Positions 33,067 through 42,201 of a DNA stretch of 64,000 nt are shown here, piece by piece; within the stretch, counting starts at the first letter, position 1, and the number at the start of each line of letters is the position of its first letter. The notes beneath the pieces are model-generated. The model ran no database searches. It worked only from the letters and a program-made list of their open reading frames with translations, and had not been told where the DNA came from. Position numbers and translations under genes: made by a program. This DNA is from Bacillus pseudomycoides DSM 12442. GTDB lineage: Bacteria; Bacillota; Bacilli; Bacillales; Bacillaceae_G. The DNA lies in assembly GCF_000161455.1 (NCBI RefSeq), contig NZ_CM000745.1:4672747-4736746 (forward strand). The letters run 5' to 3'.

Positions 33067-33774
33067 CTATTCCTGCTCTGGATCACGCAAGTAATACCCT
33101 ACCCCGCGTCTTGTTACAATTAAAGTTGGGTGACTTGGGTTATCTTCAATTTTTTCACGTAAACGGCGTACTGTTACATCTACTGTACGTACATCTCCAA
33201 AATAATCGTAGCCCCAAACCGTTTGTAATAAATGCTCACGCGTCATAACTTGTCCTAAATGCTTCGCCAAATAATGAAGTAATTCAAATTCACGATGTGT
33301 AAGTTCAATGCTTTCTTCTCTTTTCGTTACACTGTACGCATTTGGATTAATCACAATTGGTCCAATAACCATTTCTGTATTTTCTTCTTTTTCAGCTGAG
33401 CCACCTTGTTGATGACGACGCAAGTTTGCTTTTACACGTGCTAATAATTCACGCGTACTAAATGGTTTTGTTACATAATCATCTGCTCCAAGCTCTAATC
33501 CCAATACTTTATCGATTTCAGAATCTTTTGCAGTTAGCATAATAATTGGCATTTCAGAGCTTTTTCGTATTTCACGACAAACCTCTAACCCATCTTTCCC
33601 TGGTAACATAATATCCAATAAAACCATATCTGGTTGTTCCTCATTTGCCTTTTCAATAGCTTCGTCACCATCGTGCGCCATCACAATTTCAAAGCCCTCT
33701 TTTTCTAAGTTAAATTTTAAAATATCTGCAATCGGTTTCTCATCATCAACGACTAAGATTTTCTTTCCCATCAT
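33067..33774 (-). CDS. walR: WalR (YycF), essential response regulator
   Basis: 235 residues, OmpR/PhoB type. Receiver with Asp-Asp near residues 10-11, phosphoacceptor Asp54 (VLLDIMLPG), Thr in LTAKD and Lys in TKPFS. Winged-helix domain from about 135 with LTHREFELLHYLAKHLGQV and RTVDVTVRRLREKI. Start placed at the first of two adjacent ATGs, 9 bases after GGAGG; the 25 further codons of the open frame were rejected. First gene of the wal operon. It is the master regulator of peptidoglycan turnover. Confidence 0.97.
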   Translation of the reverse strand: MMGKKILVVDDEKPIADILKFNLEKEGFEIVMAHDGDEAIEKANEEQPDMVLLDIMLPGKDGLEVCREIRKSSEMPIIMLTAKDSEIDKVLGLELGADDYVTKPFSTRELLARVKANLRRHQQGGSAEKEENTEMVIGPIVINPNAYSVTKREESIELTHREFELLHYLAKHLGQVMTREHLLQTVWGYDYFGDVRTVDVTVRRLREKIEDNPSHPTLIVTRRGVGYYLRDPEQE

Positions 33775-33945
33775 TGTTTGTTTCCTCCTAATAAAAATAT
33801 GGTCAATCATCCTCAAACATGCACAGCTATCTGTATAGCGTATAATCAAACATTCGTAGCCTTTGTTTGAGTATTTTCTCCTCTATTCTCATAGAATCAC
33901 GTATGATCCACATAAAAGTGGAACACTATACAATCTACAGAAAAA

Positions 33946-33968
33946 CCCCTAGCTTCAACTGCTAGAGG
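33946..33968 (-). terminator. Second hairpin between the tRNA cluster and walR
   Basis: Stem CCTCTAGC/GCTAGGGG (minus strand, one T-G pair), then TTTTT. A back-up terminator for the tRNA transcript, or an attenuator ahead of walR. Confidence 0.6.
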
Positions 33969-34025
33969 CTCCTCATTCTATTGTAAAATAACTACTCTCA
34001 TTTGTAAAATTGAAGAATATAAAAA

Positions 34026-34053
34026 GGATATTAAGTGGGCCCACTTAATATCC
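34026..34053 (-). terminator. Perfect 28-bp palindrome ending the tRNA transcript
   Basis: Arms of 14 bases centred on GGGCCC (34026-34053), followed on the minus strand by TTTTTATATT. It lies 6 bases beyond the tRNA-Phe 3' end. Confidence 0.75.
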
Positions 34054-34059
34054 TGAGAG

Positions 34060-34132
<73 letters not shown>

Positions 34133-34176
34133 AAAACATATATATATAAAACCACTAATGGTGGTATAAACAAAAG

Positions 34177-34252
34177 TGGCGGTCCCGACCGGGGTCGAAC
34201 CGGCGATCTCCTGCGTGACAGGCAGGCATGTTAACCACTACACCACGGGACC
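34177..34252 (-). tRNA. tRNA-Asp (GTC)
   Basis: 76 bases including an encoded CCA. Acceptor GGTCCCG/CGGGACC, anticodon GTC in CTGCCTGTCACGCAG, T-arm GGTTCGACCCC. A short inverted repeat (ACCACTAATGGTGGT) separates it from tRNA-Phe. Confidence 0.97.
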
Positions 34253-34273
34253 ACAAAACATATATAAAAGATA

Positions 34274-34345
34274 TGACCCGTACGGGATTCGAACCCGTGT
34301 TACCGCCGTGAAAGGGCGGTGTCTTAACCACTTGACCAACGGGCC
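34274..34345 (-). tRNA. tRNA-Glu (TTC)
   Basis: 72 bases; acceptor GGCCCGT pairs with ACGGGTC (one G-T), anticodon TTC in GCCCTTTCACGGC, T-arm GGTTCGAATCC. CCA is not encoded. Confidence 0.97.
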
Positions 34346-34358
34346 ACGAAAAATAAAA

Positions 34359-34434
34359 TGGTGAGCCATGAAGGACTCGAACCTTCGACCCTCTGATTAA
34401 AAGTCAGATGCTCTACCAACTGAGCTAATGGCTC
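34359..34434 (-). tRNA. tRNA-Lys (TTT)
   Basis: 76 bases including encoded CCA. Acceptor GAGCCAT/ATGGCTC, anticodon TTT in TGACTTTTAATCA, T-arm GGTTCGAGTCC. First gene of the cluster. Confidence 0.97.
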
Positions 34435-34531
34435 ATACTCACCAACGTCATATTTTCGTGACGACAAGAGTTATCATAACATAATAACTTTTGTTTTTGC
34501 AATACCTTTTTTATATTTTTTTATATAAGAT

Positions 34532-34565
34532 AAGAAAAAACTCATGTTTACATGAGTTTTTTCTT
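34532..34565. terminator. Terminator of purA
   Basis: A perfect 15-bp stem AAGAAAAAACTCATG/CATGAGTTTTTTCTT with loop TTTA. Confidence 0.92.
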
Positions 34566-34587
34566 AAATAAACCAATTTTATATCAA

Positions 34588-35877
34588 TTAAACACCGTAT
34601 ACGTTACGAACGATGTTTGTTTGATTACGATCTGGACCAACAGAGAACATAGATAATTGGATACCTGTTAATTGAGACACACGCTCTACATAATGTCTTG
34701 CATTTTCAGGAAGCTCCTCTAATGATTTTACACCAGTAATATCTTCTGTCCAACCTGGAAGCTCTTCATATACAGGCTCACATTTTGCTAAAATGTTTAA
34801 GTTTGCTGGAACTTCATCCAGAACTTCTCCATTATACTTATATGCAATACAGATTTTCACAGTTGGAATACCTGTTAATACGTCGATAGAGTTTAAAGAT
34901 AAATCTGTTAAACCACTCACACGGCGTGCATGTCTTACAACAACGCTGTCAAACCAACCTACGCGACGTGGACGACCTGTTGTTGTACCATATTCACGAC
35001 CAACTTCACGAATTTGATGGCCAATTTCATCATTAAGTTCAGTAGGGAATGGACCGTCACCAACACGGCTTGTATATGCTTTACATACGCCTACTACACG
35101 ATTGATTTTAGAAGGACCAACTCCAGAACCGATTGTTACACCACCAGCAACTGGGTTAGAAGATGTAACGAATGGATACGTACCTTGATCAATATCAAGC
35201 ATTACGCCTTGTGCACCTTCAAATAATACGCGGCGTCCTTCATCTAACGCATCATTTAATACAACAGATGTATCGCATACGTATTGCGCGATTCTTTGAC
35301 CATATTCAAAGTACTCTTCAAAGATTTCATCTGCATTAAATCCTTCTGCATCATACATTTTTTCAAACAGACGATTTTTTTCTGCTAAATTACGTTCAAG
35401 CTTTTCTTTAAATGCTTCACGATCTAAAAGATCAGCCATACGAATACCAACGCGAGCAGCTTTATCCATGTATGCTGGACCAATACCTTTTTTCGTTGTA
35501 CCGATCTTGTTATCACCTTTACGCTCTTCTTCTAACTCATCTTGTTTTAAGTGATAAGGTAAAATAACGTGCGCACGGTTACTAATACGTAAATTATCAG
35601 TGCTTACACCACGATCGTGTAAGTATTTTAATTCTACAAGTAATGCTTTTGGATCTACTACCATACCGTTTCCGATAACACAAATTTTTTCTTTATAGAA
35701 AATACCAGATGGAATTAAGTGTAGTTTATACTTAACACCGCCAAAAACAATTGTATGTCCTGCGTTGTTTCCACCTTGATATCTTGCAACTACTTCCGCA
35801 TGTTCAGAAAGGAAATCAGTAATTTTACCTTTTCCTTCATCGCCCCACTGTGTTCCTACAACTACTACTGAAGACAT
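34588..35877 (-). CDS. purA: Adenylosuccinate synthetase
   Basis: 429 residues. It joins IMP and aspartate using GTP, the first step from IMP to AMP. The N-terminal GTP-binding and catalytic motif VVVGTQWGDEGKGKITD is intact with catalytic Asp, QGGNNAGHT follows, and the family signatures KGIGPAYMDKAAR and TTTGRPRRVGWFD are present. Length is standard. It stands alone with its own terminator; PurR boxes lie upstream, so it should be repressed by PurR when purines are plentiful. Confidence 0.98.
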   Translation of the reverse strand: MSSVVVVGTQWGDEGKGKITDFLSEHAEVVARYQGGNNAGHTIVFGGVKYKLHLIPSGIFYKEKICVIGNGMVVDPKALLVELKYLHDRGVSTDNLRISNRAHVILPYHLKQDELEEERKGDNKIGTTKKGIGPAYMDKAARVGIRMADLLDREAFKEKLERNLAEKNRLFEKMYDAEGFNADEIFEEYFEYGQRIAQYVCDTSVVLNDALDEGRRVLFEGAQGVMLDIDQGTYPFVTSSNPVAGGVTIGSGVGPSKINRVVGVCKAYTSRVGDGPFPTELNDEIGHQIREVGREYGTTTGRPRRVGWFDSVVVRHARRVSGLTDLSLNSIDVLTGIPTVKICIAYKYNGEVLDEVPANLNILAKCEPVYEELPGWTEDITGVKSLEELPENARHYVERVSQLTGIQLSMFSVGPDRNQTNIVRNVYGV

Positions 35878-35955
35878 TATTCAAGCACCTCCGCAATTTT
35901 CAAACGAACTTTTCAAACAATATAATTGTACCAAAATGAAAAGAGAAGTCAATTT

Positions 35956-36000
35956 AAAAACGAACATTTTTTTATCTTTTATCAATTTCGTTCGTAAGAA
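35956..36000. promoter_or_regulatory. Paired PurR boxes upstream of purA
   Basis: CGAACAT at 35961 and inverted TTCGTTCG ending at 35994. Aligned as 14-bp PurBoxes they converge with exactly 16 bases between them, the same geometry as at guaC. Confidence 0.7.
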
Positions 36001-36046
36001 TTCTTTATTCACACGATGAAAGCTCTATTTTTTATTCATAAAAAAA

Positions 36047-36079
36047 AGAAACACATCTTATTATAAGAAATGTGTTCCT
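36047..36079 (-). terminator. Terminator of dnaB helicase gene
   Basis: Stem AACACATTTCTTA/TAAGATGTGTT (small mismatches) followed by an eight-T run on the minus strand. Confidence 0.75.
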
Positions 36080-36093
36080 TTTTTATACTTCTA

Positions 36094-37455
36094 CTATGCC
36101 GGTGGCGCATGTCCATCGTCAAAACGTCGCTCTAAGTTTACGAATTTGTTAAATTCCTTCACGAATGCGAGCTCTACAGAACCTACTGGACCATTACGTT
36201 GCTTGGCAATAATAATTTCAATCGTGTTTTTATTTTCGGTTTCGCGATCATAGTAATCCTCACGATACAAGAATGCCACAATATCGGCATCCTGCTCAAT
36301 ACTTCCTGATTCACGAATATCAGACATCATCGGACGTTTATCTTGACGAGATTCAACACCACGAGAGAGCTGAGATAAGGCAATAACAGGAACTTGTAGC
36401 TCACGCGCAATTCCTTTTAATGTACGGGAAATTTCAGATACTTCCTGCTGACGGTTTTCACCAGATTTCCCACTACCTTGAATAAGCTGTAAGTAATCGA
36501 TTAAAATCATTCCAAGTCCCTGTTCTTGCTTTAATCTGCGGCATTTCGCACGAATTTCACTAACTCGAATTCCTGGCGTATCATCAATATATATTCCAGC
36601 ATTCGAAAGACTTCCCATTGCCATTGTCAGCTTTGCCCAATCATCTGAAGTTAACGAGCCAGTACGAAGCCTTTGTGCATCAATATTTCCTTCTGCACAA
36701 AGCATACGCATAACAAGCTGATCAGCACCCATCTCTAAACTAAAAATCGCTACATTTTCATCTGTTTTAGTTGCCACATTCTGCGCGATATTCAGTGAAA
36801 ATGCCGTTTTTCCCACTGAAGGACGAGCTGCCACAATGATTAAATCGTTACGTTGAAATCCCGCTGTCATCTTATCTAATTCAGTAAATCCAGTTGGTAT
36901 TCCTGTAACTTCACCTTTTTGATTATGCAAAAGTTCAATTTTATCATAAGCATCTACAAGAACATCCTTAATATTTTGGAATGCCTTTGCATTTGTCTGA
37001 TGTGATACTTCTAATATTTTTTTCTCCGCCTCATTTAAAAGACCTTCCACATCATCTTCTCTCTCATATCCATCTGAAACAATATGAGTTGCCGTTCGAA
37101 TCAAACGACGCAAAAGTGATTTTTCAGCAATAATGCGTGCATAATATTCTACGTTGGCCGCTGTCGGAACAGCCTCCGCTAATTCAGCTAAATAAGAAAC
37201 ACCACCAACTTCTTCTAACAACCCTTGATCAGCAAGCGCTGCTGTTGCGGTAACTAAATCAATAGGTTCTCCTTTATCAGATAGTTTAAGCATAACTTCA
37301 AAAATCTTTTGGTGTGCTGTTCGATAGAAAGATTCCGGCATTAGCAGTTCTGAAGCTGAAGTTAATGCATCTTGATCAAGAAATATCGCACCTAAAACCG
37401 CTTGCTCAGCCTCTATATTATGCGGAGGGGTACGATCAGCAAGTACGTCACTCAT
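36094..37455 (-). CDS. dnaB: Replicative DNA helicase (DnaB; named DnaC in B. subtilis)
   Basis: 453 residues. N-terminal DnaB domain (PPHNIEAEQAVLGAIFLDQ), then the RecA-like motor with Walker A AARPSVGKTAFSLNIA, Walker B MILIDYLQLI, arginine-finger region and AFLYREDYYD. It unwinds DNA at the replication fork as a hexamer. ATG with GGAGG 7 bases upstream; an in-frame TTG two codons before was not used. It follows rplI closely, so rplI-dnaB (and perhaps gdpP) form one transcript, as in other Bacilli. Confidence 0.97.
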   Translation of the reverse strand: MSDVLADRTPPHNIEAEQAVLGAIFLDQDALTSASELLMPESFYRTAHQKIFEVMLKLSDKGEPIDLVTATAALADQGLLEEVGGVSYLAELAEAVPTAANVEYYARIIAEKSLLRRLIRTATHIVSDGYEREDDVEGLLNEAEKKILEVSHQTNAKAFQNIKDVLVDAYDKIELLHNQKGEVTGIPTGFTELDKMTAGFQRNDLIIVAARPSVGKTAFSLNIAQNVATKTDENVAIFSLEMGADQLVMRMLCAEGNIDAQRLRTGSLTSDDWAKLTMAMGSLSNAGIYIDDTPGIRVSEIRAKCRRLKQEQGLGMILIDYLQLIQGSGKSGENRQQEVSEISRTLKGIARELQVPVIALSQLSRGVESRQDKRPMMSDIRESGSIEQDADIVAFLYREDYYDRETENKNTIEIIIAKQRNGPVGSVELAFVKEFNKFVNLERRFDDGHAPPA

Positions 37456-37482
37456 GCGCAATCCTCCTTGCCTAACTTATTT

Positions 37483-37929
37483 TTATTGTTCACTAACATG
37501 AACTTTTACTGTCGCTGTTACTTGTGGATGTAATTTCACAGTTACGTTTGTATATCCTAATGCACGAATTGCATCGTCCATTTCAAACTTACGTTTATCA
37601 AGCTTAATATTATGTGCTTTTTGCATCGCATCTACAATTTGTTTACTTGTAATAGAACCAAATAAACGACCACCTTCACCAGACTTTGCTTTTAATTCTA
37701 CAGTTAATTTCTCTAGAGTTTCTTTTAACTCTTTCGCATTCTCAAGTTCAGCCGCTGCATCTTTTTCTTCTTTACGTTTTTGTGCTTCTAACGTTTTCAT
37801 GCTGCTATTTGTTGCTTCCGCAGCTAATCCTTGTTTTAGTAAGAAGTTATTTGCATAACCATCTGGTACGTTCTTTATTTCTCCTTTTTTCCCTTTACCT
37901 TTTACGTCTTTTAGAAAAATTACCTTCAT
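37483..37929 (-). CDS. rplI: 50S ribosomal protein L9
   Basis: 148 residues. N-terminal MKVIFLKDVKGKGKKGEIKN and ANNFLLKQGLA are L9 signatures, then the long connecting helix (about 42-75, rich in Lys/Glu/Ala) and the C-terminal rRNA-binding domain GRLFGSITSKQIVDA. ATG overlaps the gdpP stop as ATGA, with GGGAGG upstream. Confidence 0.98.
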   Translation of the reverse strand: MKVIFLKDVKGKGKKGEIKNVPDGYANNFLLKQGLAAEATNSSMKTLEAQKRKEEKDAAAELENAKELKETLEKLTVELKAKSGEGGRLFGSITSKQIVDAMQKAHNIKLDKRKFEMDDAIRALGYTNVTVKLHPQVTATVKVHVSEQ

Positions 37930-39899
37930 GATTGTGTGCCTCCCTGTAAATAGTCATCAATAACAAATTGAAGTTTATCTTGAGCTTCATCTACTGTTAC
38001 ATTTTTCATTTGTGTAGCTGCATTCGTTAAATGTCCGCCGCCACCTAGATTTTCCATAATTAGTTGCACGTTTACTTCGCCTAAAGAACGCCCACTAATT
38101 CCAATGAAGCTTTCCCCACGTTTCGCAATGACAAAAGATGCGATTACTCCTGTCATTGTCAGCAACGTATCAGCTGATTGTGCGATTAATACTTGATCAT
38201 AATATTCATCGCCGTCTACTTTCGCAATTGCAATTCCATTTTTATAAATGTAAGCATTTTGAATTGTTTTTGCAACTCTTAAATACTGCTCCATATCTTC
38301 TTTTAACAATTCTTGTACAAGTACTGTATCCGCTCCATGCGAGCGTAGATACGAAGCTGCATCAAATGTACGGGCACCTGTCCGGAATGTAAAGCTTTTC
38401 GTATCCACTATAATCCCTGCAAGTAATGCTGTAGCTTCTAACATTGTCATTTTCAAACGCTTCGGCTGATATTCAAGAAGTTCCGTCACAAGTTCAGCTG
38501 TCGAAGACGCATATGGCTCCATGTACACAAGAAGAGGATCCTCAACAAATTCCTCACCACGGCGATGATGGTCAATCACAACTACATTTTCAATCTTATG
38601 CAAAAGCTTTTCCTCCATCACCATTGATGGTTTGTGCGTATCAACAACGACAAGCAATGAATCGTCTGTTGCAAACTCCATAGCCTGCTGTGGTGTAATA
38701 AAACGAGACCATAAATTCTCATTTTGCTTTACCTTATCCATTAAACGTTTAATACCTTTATCAGAGTCATTCTCGTCTAGTACAATGTACCCTTCACGCT
38801 CATTCAACTGTGCTACTTTTAAAATTCCAATGGCCGCCCCAATTGCATCCATATCAGGAGCTCTATGACCCATTATAATAACATTACTGCTCTCTAATAC
38901 TAAATCTTTCAATGCATGAGAGATAACCCGTGCACGTACACGCGTGCGTTTTTCCACTGGATTTGTCTTGCCACCATAAAATTTCACTTTACCTGTCGCT
39001 TGTTTAATCGCAACTTGATCTCCACCTCGCCCTAAAGCAAGATCTAAACCCGATTGTGCCATCGCACCAAGCTCTGATAAAGATAAGTCGCCTGATCCTA
39101 CACCAATACTTAATGTAAGTGGAATATTTCGTTTTGATGTTTCTTCACGCACTTGATCTAAAATATCAAACTTTCCTTTCTCCATTTGTGCCAGAATACT
39201 TTCATTTAACACAACAAAGAATCTCTCTGAAGAAGCTCGTTTTAAATATGCACCGTATTTGATAGCCCACTCATTTAGACGTGATGTCACAAGACTCGTG
39301 ATGTTCGTACGCAATTGGTCATCCAAACCTTGTGTAACTTCATCATAGTTGTCCAAATAAATAATCGCGAGAACTGTACGCTGATCCTCATACATTTTTT
39401 CAATTTCTGTTTGCTCTGTTACATCGAAGAAATAAATCAGCTTTTCTTCTTTCCTTACAAACACACGAAACTTACGATTATTTAAAGATACAATATCATC
39501 CGCAGTTTCTCCTTTAATAAAGAGGAGTAATGTTTCTGATACATCATACAAATGCCATCCTGCTAAAGAGTGTTGCCCCAAACAAGAGGACAAATAAGGA
39601 TTTGCCCAATCAATTCCATAATCCTTATTGTATAACAAAATACCAATTGGCATTTGATTAAACGCTTCATTACTTACTTTCTTTACTCTTGTAATCATAT
39701 CCGTTGTATACTTTTCAAAATTCCTCTGAAAGGCTAACTCAAATCGAATTACAAAAAAGAGAACAATACAAAAAATAAAAAAAGCGGCCATTCCCATTAT
39801 CCAGTGCAAATAACCGAGAATGGTAATAAGCACAAGCATAAAAAAAGCTAATACATAAACAGGATATAAAAACCGCTGTCTCTTATAAAATTCAGGCAT
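37926..39899 (-). CDS. gdpP: GdpP (YybT), cyclic-di-AMP phosphodiesterase
   Basis: 657 residues. Two N-terminal membrane helices (about 12-52), a degenerate PAS (about 75-150), a degenerate GGDEF domain (the loop reads RGGDQV instead of GGDEF), then the DHH domain (MGHRAPDMDAIGAAIGI and VVVIDHHRR) and DHHA1 (GGGGHLTNAATQMK). It hydrolyses c-di-AMP to pApA and so affects potassium/osmotic balance and beta-lactam tolerance. ATG with GGAG 8 bases upstream. Coupled to rplI by a 4-base overlap. Confidence 0.96.
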   Translation of the reverse strand: MPEFYKRQRFLYPVYVLAFFMLVLITILGYLHWIMGMAAFFIFCIVLFFVIRFELAFQRNFEKYTTDMITRVKKVSNEAFNQMPIGILLYNKDYGIDWANPYLSSCLGQHSLAGWHLYDVSETLLLFIKGETADDIVSLNNRKFRVFVRKEEKLIYFFDVTEQTEIEKMYEDQRTVLAIIYLDNYDEVTQGLDDQLRTNITSLVTSRLNEWAIKYGAYLKRASSERFFVVLNESILAQMEKGKFDILDQVREETSKRNIPLTLSIGVGSGDLSLSELGAMAQSGLDLALGRGGDQVAIKQATGKVKFYGGKTNPVEKRTRVRARVISHALKDLVLESSNVIIMGHRAPDMDAIGAAIGILKVAQLNEREGYIVLDENDSDKGIKRLMDKVKQNENLWSRFITPQQAMEFATDDSLLVVVDTHKPSMVMEEKLLHKIENVVVIDHHRRGEEFVEDPLLVYMEPYASSTAELVTELLEYQPKRLKMTMLEATALLAGIIVDTKSFTFRTGARTFDAASYLRSHGADTVLVQELLKEDMEQYLRVAKTIQNAYIYKNGIAIAKVDGDEYYDQVLIAQSADTLLTMTGVIASFVIAKRGESFIGISGRSLGEVNVQLIMENLGGGGHLTNAATQMKNVTVDEAQDKLQFVIDDYLQGGTQS

Positions 39900-40051
39900 G
39901 TACCCAACTCCTATAAAGTAAAACTAACACAAATAGGAAATCATTCAATTTCCATCAATGGTCAGTTGAACAGATTAAACGCCCCAAAGTTAAACTTCCA
40001 TTACAAGCTTACGTCATATAATAAGCTCATATATCCTTCTCTCGTCTTTGC

Positions 40052-40990
40052 TTATTTTGGTTGTATTTTAGAACGTAACGAAAAGCCTAAATCAATTATA
40101 CCTAAGATTGTTACTAGTGGAAACAACATTGGAATAATCATACATACGATAAAACTGAGAATAGGGATCGCTTTTGCATAACCTTTTACATGCGCAAAGA
40201 AGGCTATAAATGAAAAACCTTGGAATAGGAGCAGCAATGAAAAGATGGCATATAGATTAGAAAATGCCATATATACATATGAATCTGATTCCACCTTCAT
40301 AAATGTTGAAAGTAAAATAAATACTACATAATACCAGACAATGCTTTTTGGCAATCGCATATCCCTAAACTTAGGCCATGGCTCTATCGCATACTTTAAT
40401 CTCTTTAAAACATTCCCCGCTATTAATACTGTAATCCAAGAATATATTAAAGAAACCATTACAAGCAAACTTGGCAGAAGAATTCGAAGCATATCACTAA
40501 ATTGCCCTAATAAATCTTTTTGCTCTTGGTTAATTGGCGCACCTGCTGCCTTCATTATTTTTTCACTTTGTTCCATTCCTTGTTTGAACATATCTTGCAT
40601 TTCCTTAAGAAAATCTATGTTAAAAAATTGTATACTCGCTACATAAACTAGTACAAAATTAAGCAAATATACAAGCGTTCCTACCAATAATATTTCTGCT
40701 GGTCCTTTTTTCTTCTTATACATATATCCTAAAGAGATGCCTATTATGCCTGACATGAATGTATTCACAAGACTAAGTGGCGAACTAATAATGATAGTAA
40801 CAAGAATCGATGCTCCAAACAGCATACATGTACTAGAAAACGGATACCTTACCATAAACAATAGAAAAGGCAATGGAAGTGCAAATATTGCAACCATACT
40901 TATAACAGGTACATACAAGAACGTTAAAAGTAAAACTGCATATACAGCTAACAAAACTGCCCCTTCTGTAATAAGCCTTGTACGTTTCAT
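40052..40990 (-). CDS. YybS family membrane protein (DUF2232)
   Basis: 312 residues with about eight hydrophobic segments: a pair of helices at 10-50, more at 55-120, and a C-terminal group with ILSFIVCMIIPMLFPLVTIL. It matches YybS of the Bacillus rpsF-ssb-rpsR-yybS-gdpP-rplI order. DUF2232 proteins resemble the membrane component of ECF transporters, but no substrate is established. ATG with TAGGAGG 6 bases upstream. Spacing to rpsR (80 bases, with a terminator between) indicates its own transcription start. Confidence 0.88.
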   Translation of the reverse strand: MKRTRLITEGAVLLAVYAVLLLTFLYVPVISMVAIFALPLPFLLFMVRYPFSSTCMLFGASILVTIIISSPLSLVNTFMSGIIGISLGYMYKKKKGPAEILLVGTLVYLLNFVLVYVASIQFFNIDFLKEMQDMFKQGMEQSEKIMKAAGAPINQEQKDLLGQFSDMLRILLPSLLVMVSLIYSWITVLIAGNVLKRLKYAIEPWPKFRDMRLPKSIVWYYVVFILLSTFMKVESDSYVYMAFSNLYAIFSLLLLFQGFSFIAFFAHVKGYAKAIPILSFIVCMIIPMLFPLVTILGIIDLGFSLRSKIQPK

Positions 40991-41033
40991 CTTTTACCTC
41001 CTATTTCCAAAAAGAAAAGCATAGCAAAATGCA

Positions 41034-41068
41034 CAGTAGAGTCCGACTCTACTGTGCATTTCATACGC
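41034..41068. terminator. Terminator of the rpsF-ssb-rpsR operon
   Basis: A perfect 16-bp stem AAATGCACAGTAGAGT/ACTCTACTGTGCATTT with a 3-base loop, directly after rpsR. Confidence 0.92.
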
Positions 41069-41070
41069 TA

Positions 41071-41304
41071 TTATTCACCAACATATGGTAAAAGTGCCAT
41101 TTGACGAGCACGTTTAATTGCAACTGTAAGTTTGCGTTGGTATTTTGCGCTTGTTCCTGTTACACGACGAGGTAAAATTTTACCACGCTCAGAAACGAAA
41201 CGTTTTAATAAATCAACATCTTTATAGTCAATGCGAGTGATGCCGTTAGATGTGAAGAAACACACCTTACGACGTTTCGCACGTCCACCTTTGCGTCCTG
41301 CCAT
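41071..41304 (-). CDS. rpsR: 30S ribosomal protein S18
   Basis: 77 residues, with CFFTSNGITRIDYKDVDLLK and the S18 signature LPRRVTGTSAKYQRKLTVAIKRAR. Basic N-terminus (MAGRKGGRAKRRK). ATG with GGAGGG upstream. It pairs with S6 in the ribosome and is the last gene of the rpsF-ssb-rpsR operon. Confidence 0.98.
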   Translation of the reverse strand: MAGRKGGRAKRRKVCFFTSNGITRIDYKDVDLLKRFVSERGKILPRRVTGTSAKYQRKLTVAIKRARQMALLPYVGE

Positions 41305-41349
41305 GTCTATTTCCCTCCATTCTTTGTTAAAAATAACCGATTTATACCA

Positions 41350-41859
41350 TTAGAATGGTAAATCGTCGTCCGAAATATCAATCGGTTGACCTACATTTGA
41401 AAATGGATCGTCATTCTTCGTAAATCCAGAGTTACCTGAGTTACCTGAATTACCAGATTGACCAAATGGGTTAGAGCCTTGGTTACCGTAACCAGCTCCT
41501 GATGGTTGCTGATTGAATGAACCACGTTGCTCCCCACCGCCATTACGCGGCTCTAAAAATTGTACGCTCTCCGCAAGAACCTCTGTTACATATACACGCT
41601 TACCATCTTGTCCCTCATAATTACGAGTTTGAAGACGTCCATCTACGCCTGCTAAGCTACCTTTTTTCAAATAATTCGCCACGTTTTCTGCTTGTTTACG
41701 CCATATTACACAATTAATAAAGTCAGCTTCACGCTCACCTTGTTGATTTGCAAATGCGCGATTTACAGCTAACGTGAAAGTAGCTACCGCAACACCATTG
41801 GGCGTGTAACGTAAGTCAGGGTCCTTAGTTAAACGACCAACGAGGATAACACGATTCAT
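41350..41859 (-). CDS. ssb: Single-stranded DNA-binding protein
   Basis: 169 residues. OB-fold at 1-110 (MNRVILVGRLTKDPDLRYTP, then DFINCVIWRKQAENVANYL), a Gly/Gln/Asn-rich linker with a GNSGNSGNSG repeat, and the acidic tip DDDLPF that recruits partner proteins. The ATG was chosen by comparison with the family; the ribosome site GGGAGAG is 13 bases away, and a TTG one codon before or a GTG four codons before are possible. It lies between rpsF and rpsR as in all Bacilli. Confidence 0.97.
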   Translation of the reverse strand: MNRVILVGRLTKDPDLRYTPNGVAVATFTLAVNRAFANQQGEREADFINCVIWRKQAENVANYLKKGSLAGVDGRLQTRNYEGQDGKRVYVTEVLAESVQFLEPRNGGGEQRGSFNQQPSGAGYGNQGSNPFGQSGNSGNSGNSGFTKNDDPFSNVGQPIDISDDDLPF

Positions 41860-41889
41860 CAATCGAACCACTCTCCCTATATATCTTAA

Positions 41890-42180
41890 TTATTTTTCTT
41901 CTTCTTTAACAACGATGTGACGAAGGATATCTTCGTTGATCTTAGCTAAACGATCGAATTCTTTAACAGCTTCTGCATCAGAATTTACGTTTAAGATCAT
42001 GTAGAAACCGTCACGTAAGTCGTTGATTTCGTAAGCTAAACGACGCTTACCCCACTCTTTTGTGTTAATGATTTCTGCACCATTGTTAGTTAAAACGCCT
42101 GCGAAGCGCTCAACTAAAGCTTTTTGAGCTTCTTCCTCCATGTTTGGACGGATGATGTACATGATTTCGTACTTTTTCAT
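41890..42180 (-). CDS. rpsF: 30S ribosomal protein S6
   Basis: 96 residues; MKKYEIMYIIRPNMEEEAQ and KRRLAYEINDLRDGFYMILN are S6 signatures. The ATG has an ideal AAAGGAGGTG 9 bases upstream; 17 upstream codons of the open frame were rejected. First gene of the operon; the leader can fold into a hairpin with a CCG bulge typical of S6:S18 autoregulation. Confidence 0.98.
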   Translation of the reverse strand: MKKYEIMYIIRPNMEEEAQKALVERFAGVLTNNGAEIINTKEWGKRRLAYEINDLRDGFYMILNVNSDAEAVKEFDRLAKINEDILRHIVVKEEEK

Positions 42181-42201
42181 TACACTTTCACCTCCTTTTG
42201 G

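Noticed and set aside
33775..34025. Small gene or RNA upstream of walR
   Set aside because: Only short AT-rich frames without ribosome sites and one terminator-like hairpin are present.
34176..34364. Open frame of 62 codons on the plus strand across the tRNA cluster
   Set aside because: It is the antisense of tRNA-Asp and tRNA-Glu; conserved tRNA sequence explains the frame, and such ORFs are a known annotation artefact.
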